From assembly GCA_937907595.1 (NCBI GenBank), contig CALCXL010000965.1, positions 1 to 8,317 of the forward strand: DNA of 8,317 nt, read 5' to 3'. The notes below the pieces were generated by a model, which worked only from the letters and a program-made list of their open reading frames with translations, ran no database searches and was not told where the DNA came from. Position 1 is the stretch's first letter, and each line of letters starts with the position of its first letter. The translations under genes were made by a program, and so were the position numbers. Source of the stretch: an uncultured Pseudomonadota bacterium (GTDB taxonomy: Bacteria; Myxococcota_A; UBA796; UBA9615). Of the stretch, positions 1 to 6,020 are shown piece after piece.

Positions 1-192
1 GTCGGGCTTGCGGGTGCGGTAGACCTCCTCGGCCGGCCGCTTGCGGATGTCGACGGCGAACATCTCCAGTCCGCGCGGCGGGTCCGGCCAGGGCCGCCGA
101 TCCACGCCCAGGACGCTGTGCCCCTCCGCCAGCAGGCGCCGGGCAAGAACGCGGCCCAAACGGCCCGACACCCCCGTGACCAGGACCTTCAT
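1..192 (-). CDS. NAD-dependent epimerase/dehydratase (extended SDR), N-terminal part only
   Basis: The first 64 codons are present; the gene runs off the left edge. The N-terminus MKVLVTGVSGRLG carries the extended-SDR nucleotide-binding motif TGxxGxxG (G7, G10, G13) right after the first beta strand. An acidic residue at the end of the second strand (D31 in GVDRR) is usual for NAD preference, and D48-I49 matches the segment that contacts the adenine ring. The catalytic YxxxK lies outside the window, so the substrate (nucleotide sugar, sterol or other) cannot be told. The ATG overlaps the TGA of the upstream acyltransferase gene as ATGA. It is preceded by a good Shine-Dalgarno, GGGAG at 204-200, seven bases from the start. 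It is therefore the second gene of a minus-strand operon. The fold is secure; the exact reaction is open. Confidence 0.86.
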   Translation of the reverse strand, partial: MKVLVTGVSGRLGRVLARRLLAEGHSVLGVDRRPWPDPPRGLEMFAVDIRKRPAEEVYRTRKPD

Positions 193-1040
193 GCGCTCTC
201 TCCCGACCAGCGCACGGGCGCGTTGCGGTGGCGCCCGCGGCGGCGCTCGATGCCCTGGTCCAGCATGCCGCGGATGCGCTGCTTGACCTGGTCGACGTGG
301 GCCTGGATGACCTCGTCGGCCTCGTTGCCGCTGCCCTCGAACTCCATGGGTTCGCCGTAGTAGATCTGGCAGGCCGCCGGCCGGGGCAGGGCCAGGATCC
401 AGGGGGTGAAGGGCACGTAGGGCGCGCCGGTCAGCTTGCCCAGCATCCGGCTGTTGTGGATGGTGGGGATCGCCTCCCCGCCGCCCAGGAAGGCCACCGG
501 CACGATCGGCGTGTTGGTTTGCATCGCCAGGCGCATGAAGCCCGTGCCGAAGCGCACCAGCGAGTAGCGATCCTTGTAGAGCTTGGCGGTGCCGCGGGCA
601 CCCTCGGGGAAGACCATCAGCAGGCGATCGTCCTCCAGCAGGCGGATCGCGTGCTCGGGCAGGCCCGTCAGCTGCCCGGTGCGGTTGGTCAGCTGCGACG
701 CGAAGGGCGCCATGTTCAGGAACTTCTCCGCCATGCCGTGGGCCAGCCGCGGCGGGTTCAGCTCCAGCAGCATCGACGTCCAGATCAGCGCGCCGTCCAG
801 GGCCACACCGCCGCTGTGGTTGCCCACCAGCATCGCCCGCCCGGCCGCCGGGATGTTCTCCGTGCCGTGCACCGTCATGGTCATGTACTTGCGGTACATC
901 CACGCCGCCGGCCGCAGGGCCCGCTTCAGGGCCTCCTTGCTGGTGCCGTATCGGTCCAGGCCGTGCTTGTTGAACGGGACCTCGAGCGCCTCGATGCGGG
1001 CGTCGATGTCGGGAGGGGTTCGCCAGGTGAAAAGGCCCAC
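189..1040 (-). CDS. PlsC-like lysophospholipid acyltransferase family protein
   Basis: A 283-aa protein of the PlsC/LPLAT acyltransferase superfamily, which transfers acyl groups from acyl-CoA or acyl-ACP to a lipid or glycerol-phosphate acceptor at the membrane. The block-I histidine is in VGNHSGG (N74-H75), followed by Asp82 in VALDG. The H-to-D spacing is H-x6-D rather than the classical H-x4-D, as in the NHSG-type branch of the superfamily. Block III is VFPEGARG (about 143-150), and a block-IV-like stretch TPIVPVAFLGGGEA spans about 177-190. The start is GTG: an in-frame TAG lies only four codons upstream and no ATG fits, so GTG at 1040 is the only start keeping the conserved N-terminus. 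No Shine-Dalgarno is visible. It ends in a 4-base overlap with the epimerase gene, so the two products probably act in one lipid or envelope pathway. Acceptor and acyl donor are unknown. Confidence 0.9.
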   Translation of the reverse strand: MGLFTWRTPPDIDARIEALEVPFNKHGLDRYGTSKEALKRALRPAAWMYRKYMTMTVHGTENIPAAGRAMLVGNHSGGVALDGALIWTSMLLELNPPRLAHGMAEKFLNMAPFASQLTNRTGQLTGLPEHAIRLLEDDRLLMVFPEGARGTAKLYKDRYSLVRFGTGFMRLAMQTNTPIVPVAFLGGGEAIPTIHNSRMLGKLTGAPYVPFTPWILALPRPAACQIYYGEPMEFEGSGNEADEVIQAHVDQVKQRIRGMLDQGIERRRGRHRNAPVRWSGESA

Positions 1041-1046
1041 ACCGGC

Positions 1047-1052
1047 AGTCTA
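1047..1052 (-). promoter_or_regulatory. candidate -10 box for a leaderless acyltransferase transcript
   Basis: On the minus strand TAGACT (a TANNNT -10 hexamer) ends six bases before the GTG at 1040, which would place the transcription start at or next to the first base of the start codon. No Shine-Dalgarno precedes this GTG, consistent with a leaderless mRNA. No good -35 hexamer is seen, so this rests on spacing and the missing ribosome binding site alone. Confidence 0.35.
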
Positions 1053-1071
1053 CAGAAGACGGACCGGGGGA

Positions 1072-1098
1072 TGCCCCGGCTGCCCCGGATGCCCCGCG
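1072..1098. repeat. 9-bp tandem repeat, three copies, between divergent genes
   Basis: Three adjacent 9-base units read TGCCCCGGC, TGCCCCGGA and TGCCCCGCG; the first eight bases are identical in the first two copies and the third is degenerate. They sit in the 119-base gap between the divergent acyltransferase and DUF1501 genes. They could be binding-site copies for a regulator or simply slippage in GC-rich DNA. Confidence 0.6.
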
Positions 1099-1103
1099 CG
1101 GGG
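1092..1103. other. 12-bp perfect palindrome CCCCGCGCGGGG in the divergent control region
   Basis: A perfect inverted repeat lies midway between the two divergent starts and partly overlaps the third 9-bp repeat copy. It could be an operator half-site pair or form a small hairpin. In DNA this GC-rich such a palindrome can arise by chance. It is not followed by a T tract, so it is not a plausible intrinsic terminator. Confidence 0.35.
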
Positions 1104-1146
1104 GGCTTCGCTGTCGATCGTCACGGCCCGACACGACGCGAAGGGC

Positions 1147-1152
1147 TATCCT
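1147..1152 (+). promoter_or_regulatory. candidate -10 box for a leaderless DUF1501 operon transcript
   Basis: TATCCT ends seven bases before the ATG at 1160, which puts the expected transcription start at or one base before the ATG. There is no Shine-Dalgarno at normal distance; the only purine run, GAAGGG, is 14 bases away. The surrounding 10-mer GCTATCCTGC recurs exactly at 8001-8010 upstream of another exported-protein gene, which supports promoter function. No convincing -35 element is visible. Confidence 0.45.
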
Positions 1153-1159
1153 GCTCCCC

Positions 1160-2710
1160 ATGACGTGGACCCGGCGCGACTTCATCCGGCACGCCAGCGC
1201 CCTGACCGCAGCCGGGCTCGGGGTCGGCTGCACCGAAGAGGAGCCAGCGACCGGGCCCGGAAGCGGTCCCTGGGGCGCGCCCGCGGACGCCACCCAGAGC
1301 GCGCTGCTGCTCCCGTCGGAGCGCGCCCCGGAGGGGGTCCTGGAGCTGTTCCTCTGGGGCGGCGTCAACGCCTTTGACACGTTCCACGTCATCCCCGAGC
1401 ACGGTGATCCCAGCGCGGGCGGGGACTTCGCAGGGCAAGGCTGGTGGGCGTTCCAGGAGGGGCCGGACAGCATCCCGGAGGTGTTCCAGCGATGCGGCGG
1501 CGGCGGTCGCCCCCTGCTGGAGCCGTGGCGGCGCGACGGGGACGGCCGGCAGGTCCATCTGGGCCCCTTCCTCTACCCCCTGCGGGAGCGGCCGGACCTC
1601 CTGGCGCGCACGCGCTCCCTCGTGATGCGGCACGACGCCGCGCCCCACCAGGTGGCCGTGCCCCTGGCGTTGGGCGGGCACATCAACAGCAACCCGCGGC
1701 TGGCGGGCTTCGGGGCCCATGTCGAACGGTTCCACCAGGCCCGCAGCGGCGCCCGGGACTCTCCCTACGCGTGGGTGCTCTTCCCCGACCGCATCGACAT
1801 CACCGCCCACAACGCCTACGCGGCGGTGGCCGTGGGCGCCCACGAGGGTTCCGCCCGCCCCACGGGGCTGCTGATGGGCCAGGGGAGCCGCCTCGTGGAC
1901 CTGCTCGGGCGCAGCAACCTGGGCGAGCGATCGGCGGAGGTCGACGCTGCGCTGGCGTGGTACCTGGGCAGCTACGGCGGCGCCCTCGCGGGGCCCGACG
2001 GCAACCCGGTCCGCGCACCCGCCCTCGCCGGCTACGAGGCGGCGATCGGCGGCCTCGCCCGCTCCGAGCGGCTGCGGGGGCTGCTGCCGGCGGAGCTCCT
2101 CTCCGTGCCGACGGCCGAGAGCTGCGGCGAGCAGAGCGACCTCGACCTCTCCACCGCCCAACTTCGGCTGGGGGCCCACCTCCTGACCCGCGCCGTCGAG
2201 CCCGCGAAGTACGTCTGCATGGTCGACGGCGGCATGCTGCCCACGTCCACGGGGGCCGCGTACGACACCCACCGGAACCACGTCGTGGAGTCGTCCCGGA
2301 ACCTCGTCCACGTCTTCAGCCAGCTCGTCGGCCTGATCAACGAGCCGGGGGAGGACGACCCGGACAAGCTCGATCTGGACCGTCACCAGATCCTGATCAC
2401 GACCGAGTTCGGCCGCAGCCCCCACATCCAGAACGGCTCGGGCCTCAACCACTGGCCGCAGGGCTACGTGCAGTGGGTCATCGGCGGCTGGGCGGACGAG
2501 GAGCGGAGCGGGATCATCGGGACCATCGCGGAGTCGGGGCACGCGACGAACTCGATCAGCCCCTCGGAGTTCCGCGCGGCGCTCCTGCTGGGCCAGGGCA
2601 TCTGGCCCTTCAACGGCGAGGCCTTCGCCGTCGGCGACACGCGCGTGGACGGCAGCGAGGCCGACGCCGCCCGCTGGCTGCGCGAGCACGTCCTGGGCTA
2701 CCCCACGTGA
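1160..2710 (+). CDS. DUF1501 family protein with Tat signal, first gene of the exported-protein operon
   Basis: A 516-aa protein of the DUF1501 family, which as far as I recall is placed in the alkaline-phosphatase/sulfatase-like fold clan; no reaction is established. The N-terminus TRRDFIR (residues 4-10) matches the twin-arginine consensus and is followed by a hydrophobic stretch ending in GVGC (Cys24). A Tat-exported lipoprotein is possible, though Gly at -3 makes the lipobox weak. Family landmarks appear in order: LWGGVNAFDTF (about 65-75) like the N-terminal GG-x-D motif, HDAAPHQ (158-164), DGGM (356-359), YDTH (368-371), TEFGRSP (415-421) and LNHW (429-432). The Asp, His and Glu residues of these motifs are the probable metal or catalytic ligands. 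No sulfatase C/S-x-P-x-R maturation motif is seen. The start is ATG directly at the Tat signal, without a Shine-Dalgarno. Its TGA overlaps the next gene's GTG. Confidence 0.9.
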   Translation: MTWTRRDFIRHASALTAAGLGVGCTEEEPATGPGSGPWGAPADATQSALLLPSERAPEGVLELFLWGGVNAFDTFHVIPEHGDPSAGGDFAGQGWWAFQEGPDSIPEVFQRCGGGGRPLLEPWRRDGDGRQVHLGPFLYPLRERPDLLARTRSLVMRHDAAPHQVAVPLALGGHINSNPRLAGFGAHVERFHQARSGARDSPYAWVLFPDRIDITAHNAYAAVAVGAHEGSARPTGLLMGQGSRLVDLLGRSNLGERSAEVDAALAWYLGSYGGALAGPDGNPVRAPALAGYEAAIGGLARSERLRGLLPAELLSVPTAESCGEQSDLDLSTAQLRLGAHLLTRAVEPAKYVCMVDGGMLPTSTGAAYDTHRNHVVESSRNLVHVFSQLVGLINEPGEDDPDKLDLDRHQILITTEFGRSPHIQNGSGLNHWPQGYVQWVIGGWADEERSGIIGTIAESGHATNSISPSEFRAALLLGQGIWPFNGEAFAVGDTRVDGSEADAARWLREHVLGYPT

Positions 2711-4701
2711 TCGCCCCCCGCGTCCACCGCCTCGCCGCCGGGCTCGCCGCCGCCGGGCTCCTCCTCGTGCCCGGCTGCGATGCGGAGGATCAGGTCGCCC
2801 TGCTCAACGACGCCGGCGACGCAGCCTTCGTCCAGCGCCTGGTGCCGTTGATGTGGGGGCGATCGCCCACCTCCACCCAGGAGGTCCGCGTGCTCGTCGA
2901 TCTGCTGGCGGCGACGAGCCGCGAGGAGCTGGTGCGGTCCATGGCCCGCGCGCCGGCGTACCTGGAGCACTGGCAGGACAACCTGATGGACCTGACCGGC
3001 GTGAACCGCATCGGCGCCCGCGCCAACGGGGGTTGCTACGGCGAGTCGGCGCTGGGGGAGGACGGGCCGGAGCTGGCGGCGTTCGTGCGGAGCAACGGGG
3101 CCGAATCGGACTTCGGTCGCCCCTGGACGATGTACGACCTGAGCCGCTCCGCGGTCCTGCTGGACGACCTCAGCCCGTGGTTCGAAGCGGACCTCTACGC
3201 CCACCTGGTCTACGACAACCCGGTGATGAACATCAGCGAGACCGAAGCCATCCGACTCAACCTCGCCGAGCTCTTCCAGCGCAACTACCTGCACCGGGAG
3301 ATGGCTTGCCTGCCCTGCCACAACTCCGAGGCGTCGGTGACCGGCACGGACAACCCCGAGACGGATCGCACGTGGGAGGTGCCGGGCCACTTCGAGGGGG
3401 CGCTCTTCGGCGCCTCGGGCGGCATGGAGATGAACCGCCTGCACGGCTTCTTCCGGCGCGACGGCGCCATCGTGGGGCCCTCGCAGGGGACCGACGAGGA
3501 GGAGCAGCCGCTCTACGACCCCCGGACGACGACGCCCTGGGGAGGGGAGGACATCTGCGGCGTGTGGGGGGTCCCCGATGAGATCCGGGAGGACCGCTTG
3601 GAGCTGCCCGTCTACTTCACGAAGGAGATCGGGACGTCGGCGAGCATGTGGGATCTGGAGGGGATCCTCCGAGAGGGCCTGGACGGCCTGCGGGGCCAGC
3701 CGCTCGCGGAGGGCGCGGACCCCGCAGTGGATGGGCCCGCCGCCTTCGCCACGCTGCTCTCCCTGTCCGTGGCGGAGCGGGTGTGGAAGGAGGCCTTCGG
3801 CTACGGCCTCACGCTCAGCCACGGCTTCCCCCGCAACCAGGAGCAGCGGGACCTGCTGACCCACCTCGCCAGCACGTGGATCGCTGGGGACTACTCCCTG
3901 CTCGACCTCCTCGTCGAGGTCGCGACCCACCCCTACTTCGCCCTGAACGCGCCCCGCGACGTCGTCGAGAGCGACACGGCGTACTTCCTGTCCCCGATCT
4001 TCCAGCCCTTCTCCGTGGAGGACGAGGACCCCGCGCGCCACGGAAACAGCGTCGGTGATGGCGTCCGGCGCCAGGCATCCCGCACCTTGCTTCGCGCGGC
4101 CTACTGGGCCCTGGACTGGCCCGGTCTGGCCGACTTCCCCGTGGGCGTCTCCGACGGACCCGGCTCCCTCACCTACCAGGACGACGCCTGGATCCAGGCG
4201 GCCCTCGGCCTCACCATGAAGGACTCGTCCTCGGGCTTTCGCAGCCTCGACTTCCAGACGCTGCTGGCCTGGGAGAGCTGGTTTGGCCAGTGCACCGATC
4301 CCATGGGTGGGGGGGCCGAGGACTGGGTCGACCGGCTGATCGCCGCGGGGACCGACGCCGGGTCGACGGTGGAGGACGTCCTCTCCGCGCTCAAGGACCG
4401 CATCCTCACCGACCCGGACCTGAGCACCGAGGGGGAGCGCGCGGTGCTCAGGGACGTGCTGGGCTTCGGCCTGGACGAGCGCCTGACGGAGGAGCACGAG
4501 CCGGGTCTGCGGCGCGTCTGCGGGCTCTGGCTGAGCAGTCCCCAGTTCCAGCTGGGGGGGGTGCCGGGGCCCGCGGGCCTCGACGCGCCGGCCCTCGTCG
4601 TCGCCGGCAGCCGCTACCAGGACTACTGCGAGGCCGCGGACGAGGCCATGTTCGACGGGTCGGGCATCGCCTGCTCCGGCGACTCCCTGGAGCTGCGGTG
4701 A
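2707..4701 (+). CDS. DUF1549/DUF1553-like lipoprotein with CxxCH motif
   Basis: A 664-aa exported protein starting at GTG, which overlaps the preceding TGA as GTGA. The signal peptide is residues 1-23 with lipobox VPGC (Cys24). Residues about 40-100 (FVQRLVPLMWGRSPTSTQEV onward, then SMARAPAYLEHWQDNLMDLTG) resemble the DUF1549 opening. A segment LAELFQRNYLHREMACLPCH follows, with Cys201, Cys204 and His205 forming the CxxCH at the position where DUF1549 proteins carry theirs. Residues about 345-410 (VWKEAFGYGL, then LASTWIAGDYSLLDLLVEVATHPYF) resemble DUF1553. The last 200 residues are less familiar, ending in a helical GLWLSSPQFQLGG segment. Members of this family usually neighbour DUF1501 genes, as here. 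CxxCH would fit one c-type heme or another metal; function is unknown. The family call rests on motif resemblance; a DUF1588/DUF1592 or DUF1800 relative is the alternative. Confidence 0.8.
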   Translation: MIAPRVHRLAAGLAAAGLLLVPGCDAEDQVALLNDAGDAAFVQRLVPLMWGRSPTSTQEVRVLVDLLAATSREELVRSMARAPAYLEHWQDNLMDLTGVNRIGARANGGCYGESALGEDGPELAAFVRSNGAESDFGRPWTMYDLSRSAVLLDDLSPWFEADLYAHLVYDNPVMNISETEAIRLNLAELFQRNYLHREMACLPCHNSEASVTGTDNPETDRTWEVPGHFEGALFGASGGMEMNRLHGFFRRDGAIVGPSQGTDEEEQPLYDPRTTTPWGGEDICGVWGVPDEIREDRLELPVYFTKEIGTSASMWDLEGILREGLDGLRGQPLAEGADPAVDGPAAFATLLSLSVAERVWKEAFGYGLTLSHGFPRNQEQRDLLTHLASTWIAGDYSLLDLLVEVATHPYFALNAPRDVVESDTAYFLSPIFQPFSVEDEDPARHGNSVGDGVRRQASRTLLRAAYWALDWPGLADFPVGVSDGPGSLTYQDDAWIQAALGLTMKDSSSGFRSLDFQTLLAWESWFGQCTDPMGGGAEDWVDRLIAAGTDAGSTVEDVLSALKDRILTDPDLSTEGERAVLRDVLGFGLDERLTEEHEPGLRRVCGLWLSSPQFQLGGVPGPAGLDAPALVVAGSRYQDYCEAADEAMFDGSGIACSGDSLELR

Positions 4702-6002
4702 GGGCCCCGCGGCGGCGTCCCGGGGCCCTGCGGCTCCTGCTCGCGGCGCTGCTCCTGGCAGGCTGCACCGAAGCCGCCGATCCCCCCGCGGAATGCGAAG
4801 GCCAGGAGCCGAGGCGCGTCCAGGGCGTGGACCTCGTCCTGCTCTGCCCGGCGACCTTCGAGATGGGCTGCACGGCGGGCGAGGACCGGTGCCAGCCGCA
4901 GGAGCTGCCCGCCCACCCCGTCACCCTGAGCCGGGGACTCTGGATCGGCCGCACGGAGGTCACGCAGGCGGAGTTCGCCGCGCTCATGGACTACAACCCG
5001 TCGGACTTCACGTCCTGCGGCCCCGAGTGCCCCGTCGAGCAGGTCAGCTGGTTCGAAGCCGCGGCGTTCGCCAACGCGATGTCCGCCGCCGACGGGCTGC
5101 AAGCCTGCTACGACTGCAGCGGGTCCCAGGCGGACGTGCTGTGCAGCCCCGCCGTCGACCCCGTGGAGTGCAGCGGCTACCGCCTGCCCACCGAGGCCGA
5201 GTGGGAGTTCGCCGCGCGGGGGGGCGAGGACTTCGTCTTCTCGGGCTCCGACGAGATCGGGGACGTGGGCTGGTACGCGGGCAACAGCGGCGAGCCCACC
5301 CGGCAGGTGGCGACGAAGGCGGCCAACGGCTACGGCCTTCACGACATGACGGGCAACGTCTGGGAGTGGCTGCAGGACTGGCACGACCCCCTCGGGGGCT
5401 GGGGCCCGGAGACGGATCCCAGCGGGCCGTCCACCGGCGACGCCCGCATCACCCGGGGCGGCAGCGTCTACCTCACCGCGGCCTTCGCCCGGGTCTCCTA
5501 CCGCATCGGCCTGTTCCCGGCCCACATCGCGCCCCACGCGGGCTTCCGGATCGCCCGGACCTTCGACGGCTCCGCCCACCCCGGGGAGCTCGGGCCCGAC
5601 GTCGGCGCGGACTGGCCGGATCCCGGCGAGTGGTGCACCAACGGCGTCGACGACGACGGCGACGGCGACGTGGACTGCGCCGACTCCGACTGCGGTGGGG
5701 AGGCGCTCTGCGCGGGCGAGTTCGACTGCTTCGACGGGCTCGACAACAACGGCAACGCGCTGGTCGACTGCGACGATCCCGACTGCGACCGCCGGCTGGT
5801 CTGCCTGCACGAGACCGACTGCAGCGACGGGGTCGACAACGACCAGAACGGCGACATCGACTGCCTCGACCCCATCTGCTGGGCCGACCCCGCCTGCCCC
5901 TCGACCCCCGAGGACTGCAGCAACGGCCTCGACGACGATCACGACTTCCAGATGGACTGCGACGATCCGGGCTGTGCGTCGGACCCGGCCTGCGCCCGCT
6001 GA
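4698..6002 (+). CDS. SUMF1/FGE-fold lipoprotein with four C-terminal Cys/Asp repeats
   Basis: A 434-aa protein with signal peptide 1-22 and a strong lipobox LAGC (Cys23). The GTG start overlaps the previous TGA as GTGA and has its own Shine-Dalgarno, GGAG at 4689-4692, five bases upstream. Residues about 45-290 form a SUMF1 (formylglycine-generating-enzyme-like) domain: FEMGC (54-58), GRTEVTQAEF, CPVEQVSWFEA, RLPTEAEWEFAARGG (162-176), GNVWEW (219-224), RGGSV (253-257) and the closing GFRIAR (282-287). The catalytic Cys pair of true FGE is missing: SYC is replaced by S267-Y268-R269, and the residue five further on is Pro274. A sugar-, peptide- or ligand-binding role is likelier than sulfatase activation. 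Residues 313-434 are four 31-32-residue repeats rich in Cys and Asp. It is the last gene of the operon and meets a convergent gene 18 bases downstream. Confidence 0.92.
   Translation: MRAPRRRPGALRLLLAALLLAGCTEAADPPAECEGQEPRRVQGVDLVLLCPATFEMGCTAGEDRCQPQELPAHPVTLSRGLWIGRTEVTQAEFAALMDYNPSDFTSCGPECPVEQVSWFEAAAFANAMSAADGLQACYDCSGSQADVLCSPAVDPVECSGYRLPTEAEWEFAARGGEDFVFSGSDEIGDVGWYAGNSGEPTRQVATKAANGYGLHDMTGNVWEWLQDWHDPLGGWGPETDPSGPSTGDARITRGGSVYLTAAFARVSYRIGLFPAHIAPHAGFRIARTFDGSAHPGELGPDVGADWPDPGEWCTNGVDDDGDGDVDCADSDCGGEALCAGEFDCFDGLDNNGNALVDCDDPDCDRRLVCLHETDCSDGVDNDQNGDIDCLDPICWADPACPSTPEDCSNGLDDDHDFQMDCDDPGCASDPACAR
5634..5999 (+). repeat. four tandem Cys/Asp-rich protein repeats encoded in the SUMF1-like gene
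   Basis: The repeats begin at Cys313, Cys344, Cys375 and Cys407, spaced 31, 31 and 32 residues apart. Each follows the pattern C-x-[DN]-G-[VL]-D-[DN]-[DN] plus an Asp/Asn-rich loop, then DC, another C three to five residues on, and a fourth C before the next unit: 16 cysteines in 122 residues. This type is common in exported proteins of myxobacterial-type genomes. The Asp/Asn clusters resemble calcium-binding loops, and the even cysteine count suits disulfides outside the cytoplasm. Metal binding is an inference. Confidence 0.8.
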
Positions 6003-6020
6003 CGGGGCGAGCCGTGGCGA

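Noticed and set aside
1121..2689. Long minus-strand open frame of 522 codons opposite the DUF1501 gene
   Set aside because: It is a shadow of a GC-rich gene: no signal or domain is recognisable, composition is Arg/Ala/Gly-rich, and the plus-strand gene in the same place has clear family motifs and fits its neighbours exactly.
1444..2706. Possible 5' extension of the DUF1549/1553-like gene to an upstream start
   Set aside because: The open frame continues upstream, but that part is an Arg/Pro-rich shadow of DUF1501. The GTG at 2707 directly precedes a proper lipoprotein signal and forms the same GTGA overlap as the next junction.
1160..2710. DUF1501 protein as a sulfatase substrate of the SUMF1-like protein
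   Set aside because: No C/S-x-P-x-R maturation motif is visible in the DUF1501 protein, and the SUMF1-like domain lacks the catalytic cysteines.
5993..6009. CGCCC/GGGCG stem between the convergent genes as a terminator
   Set aside because: The stem is only five clean pairs with a seven-base loop, it overlaps the stop codon, and no T tract follows on either strand.
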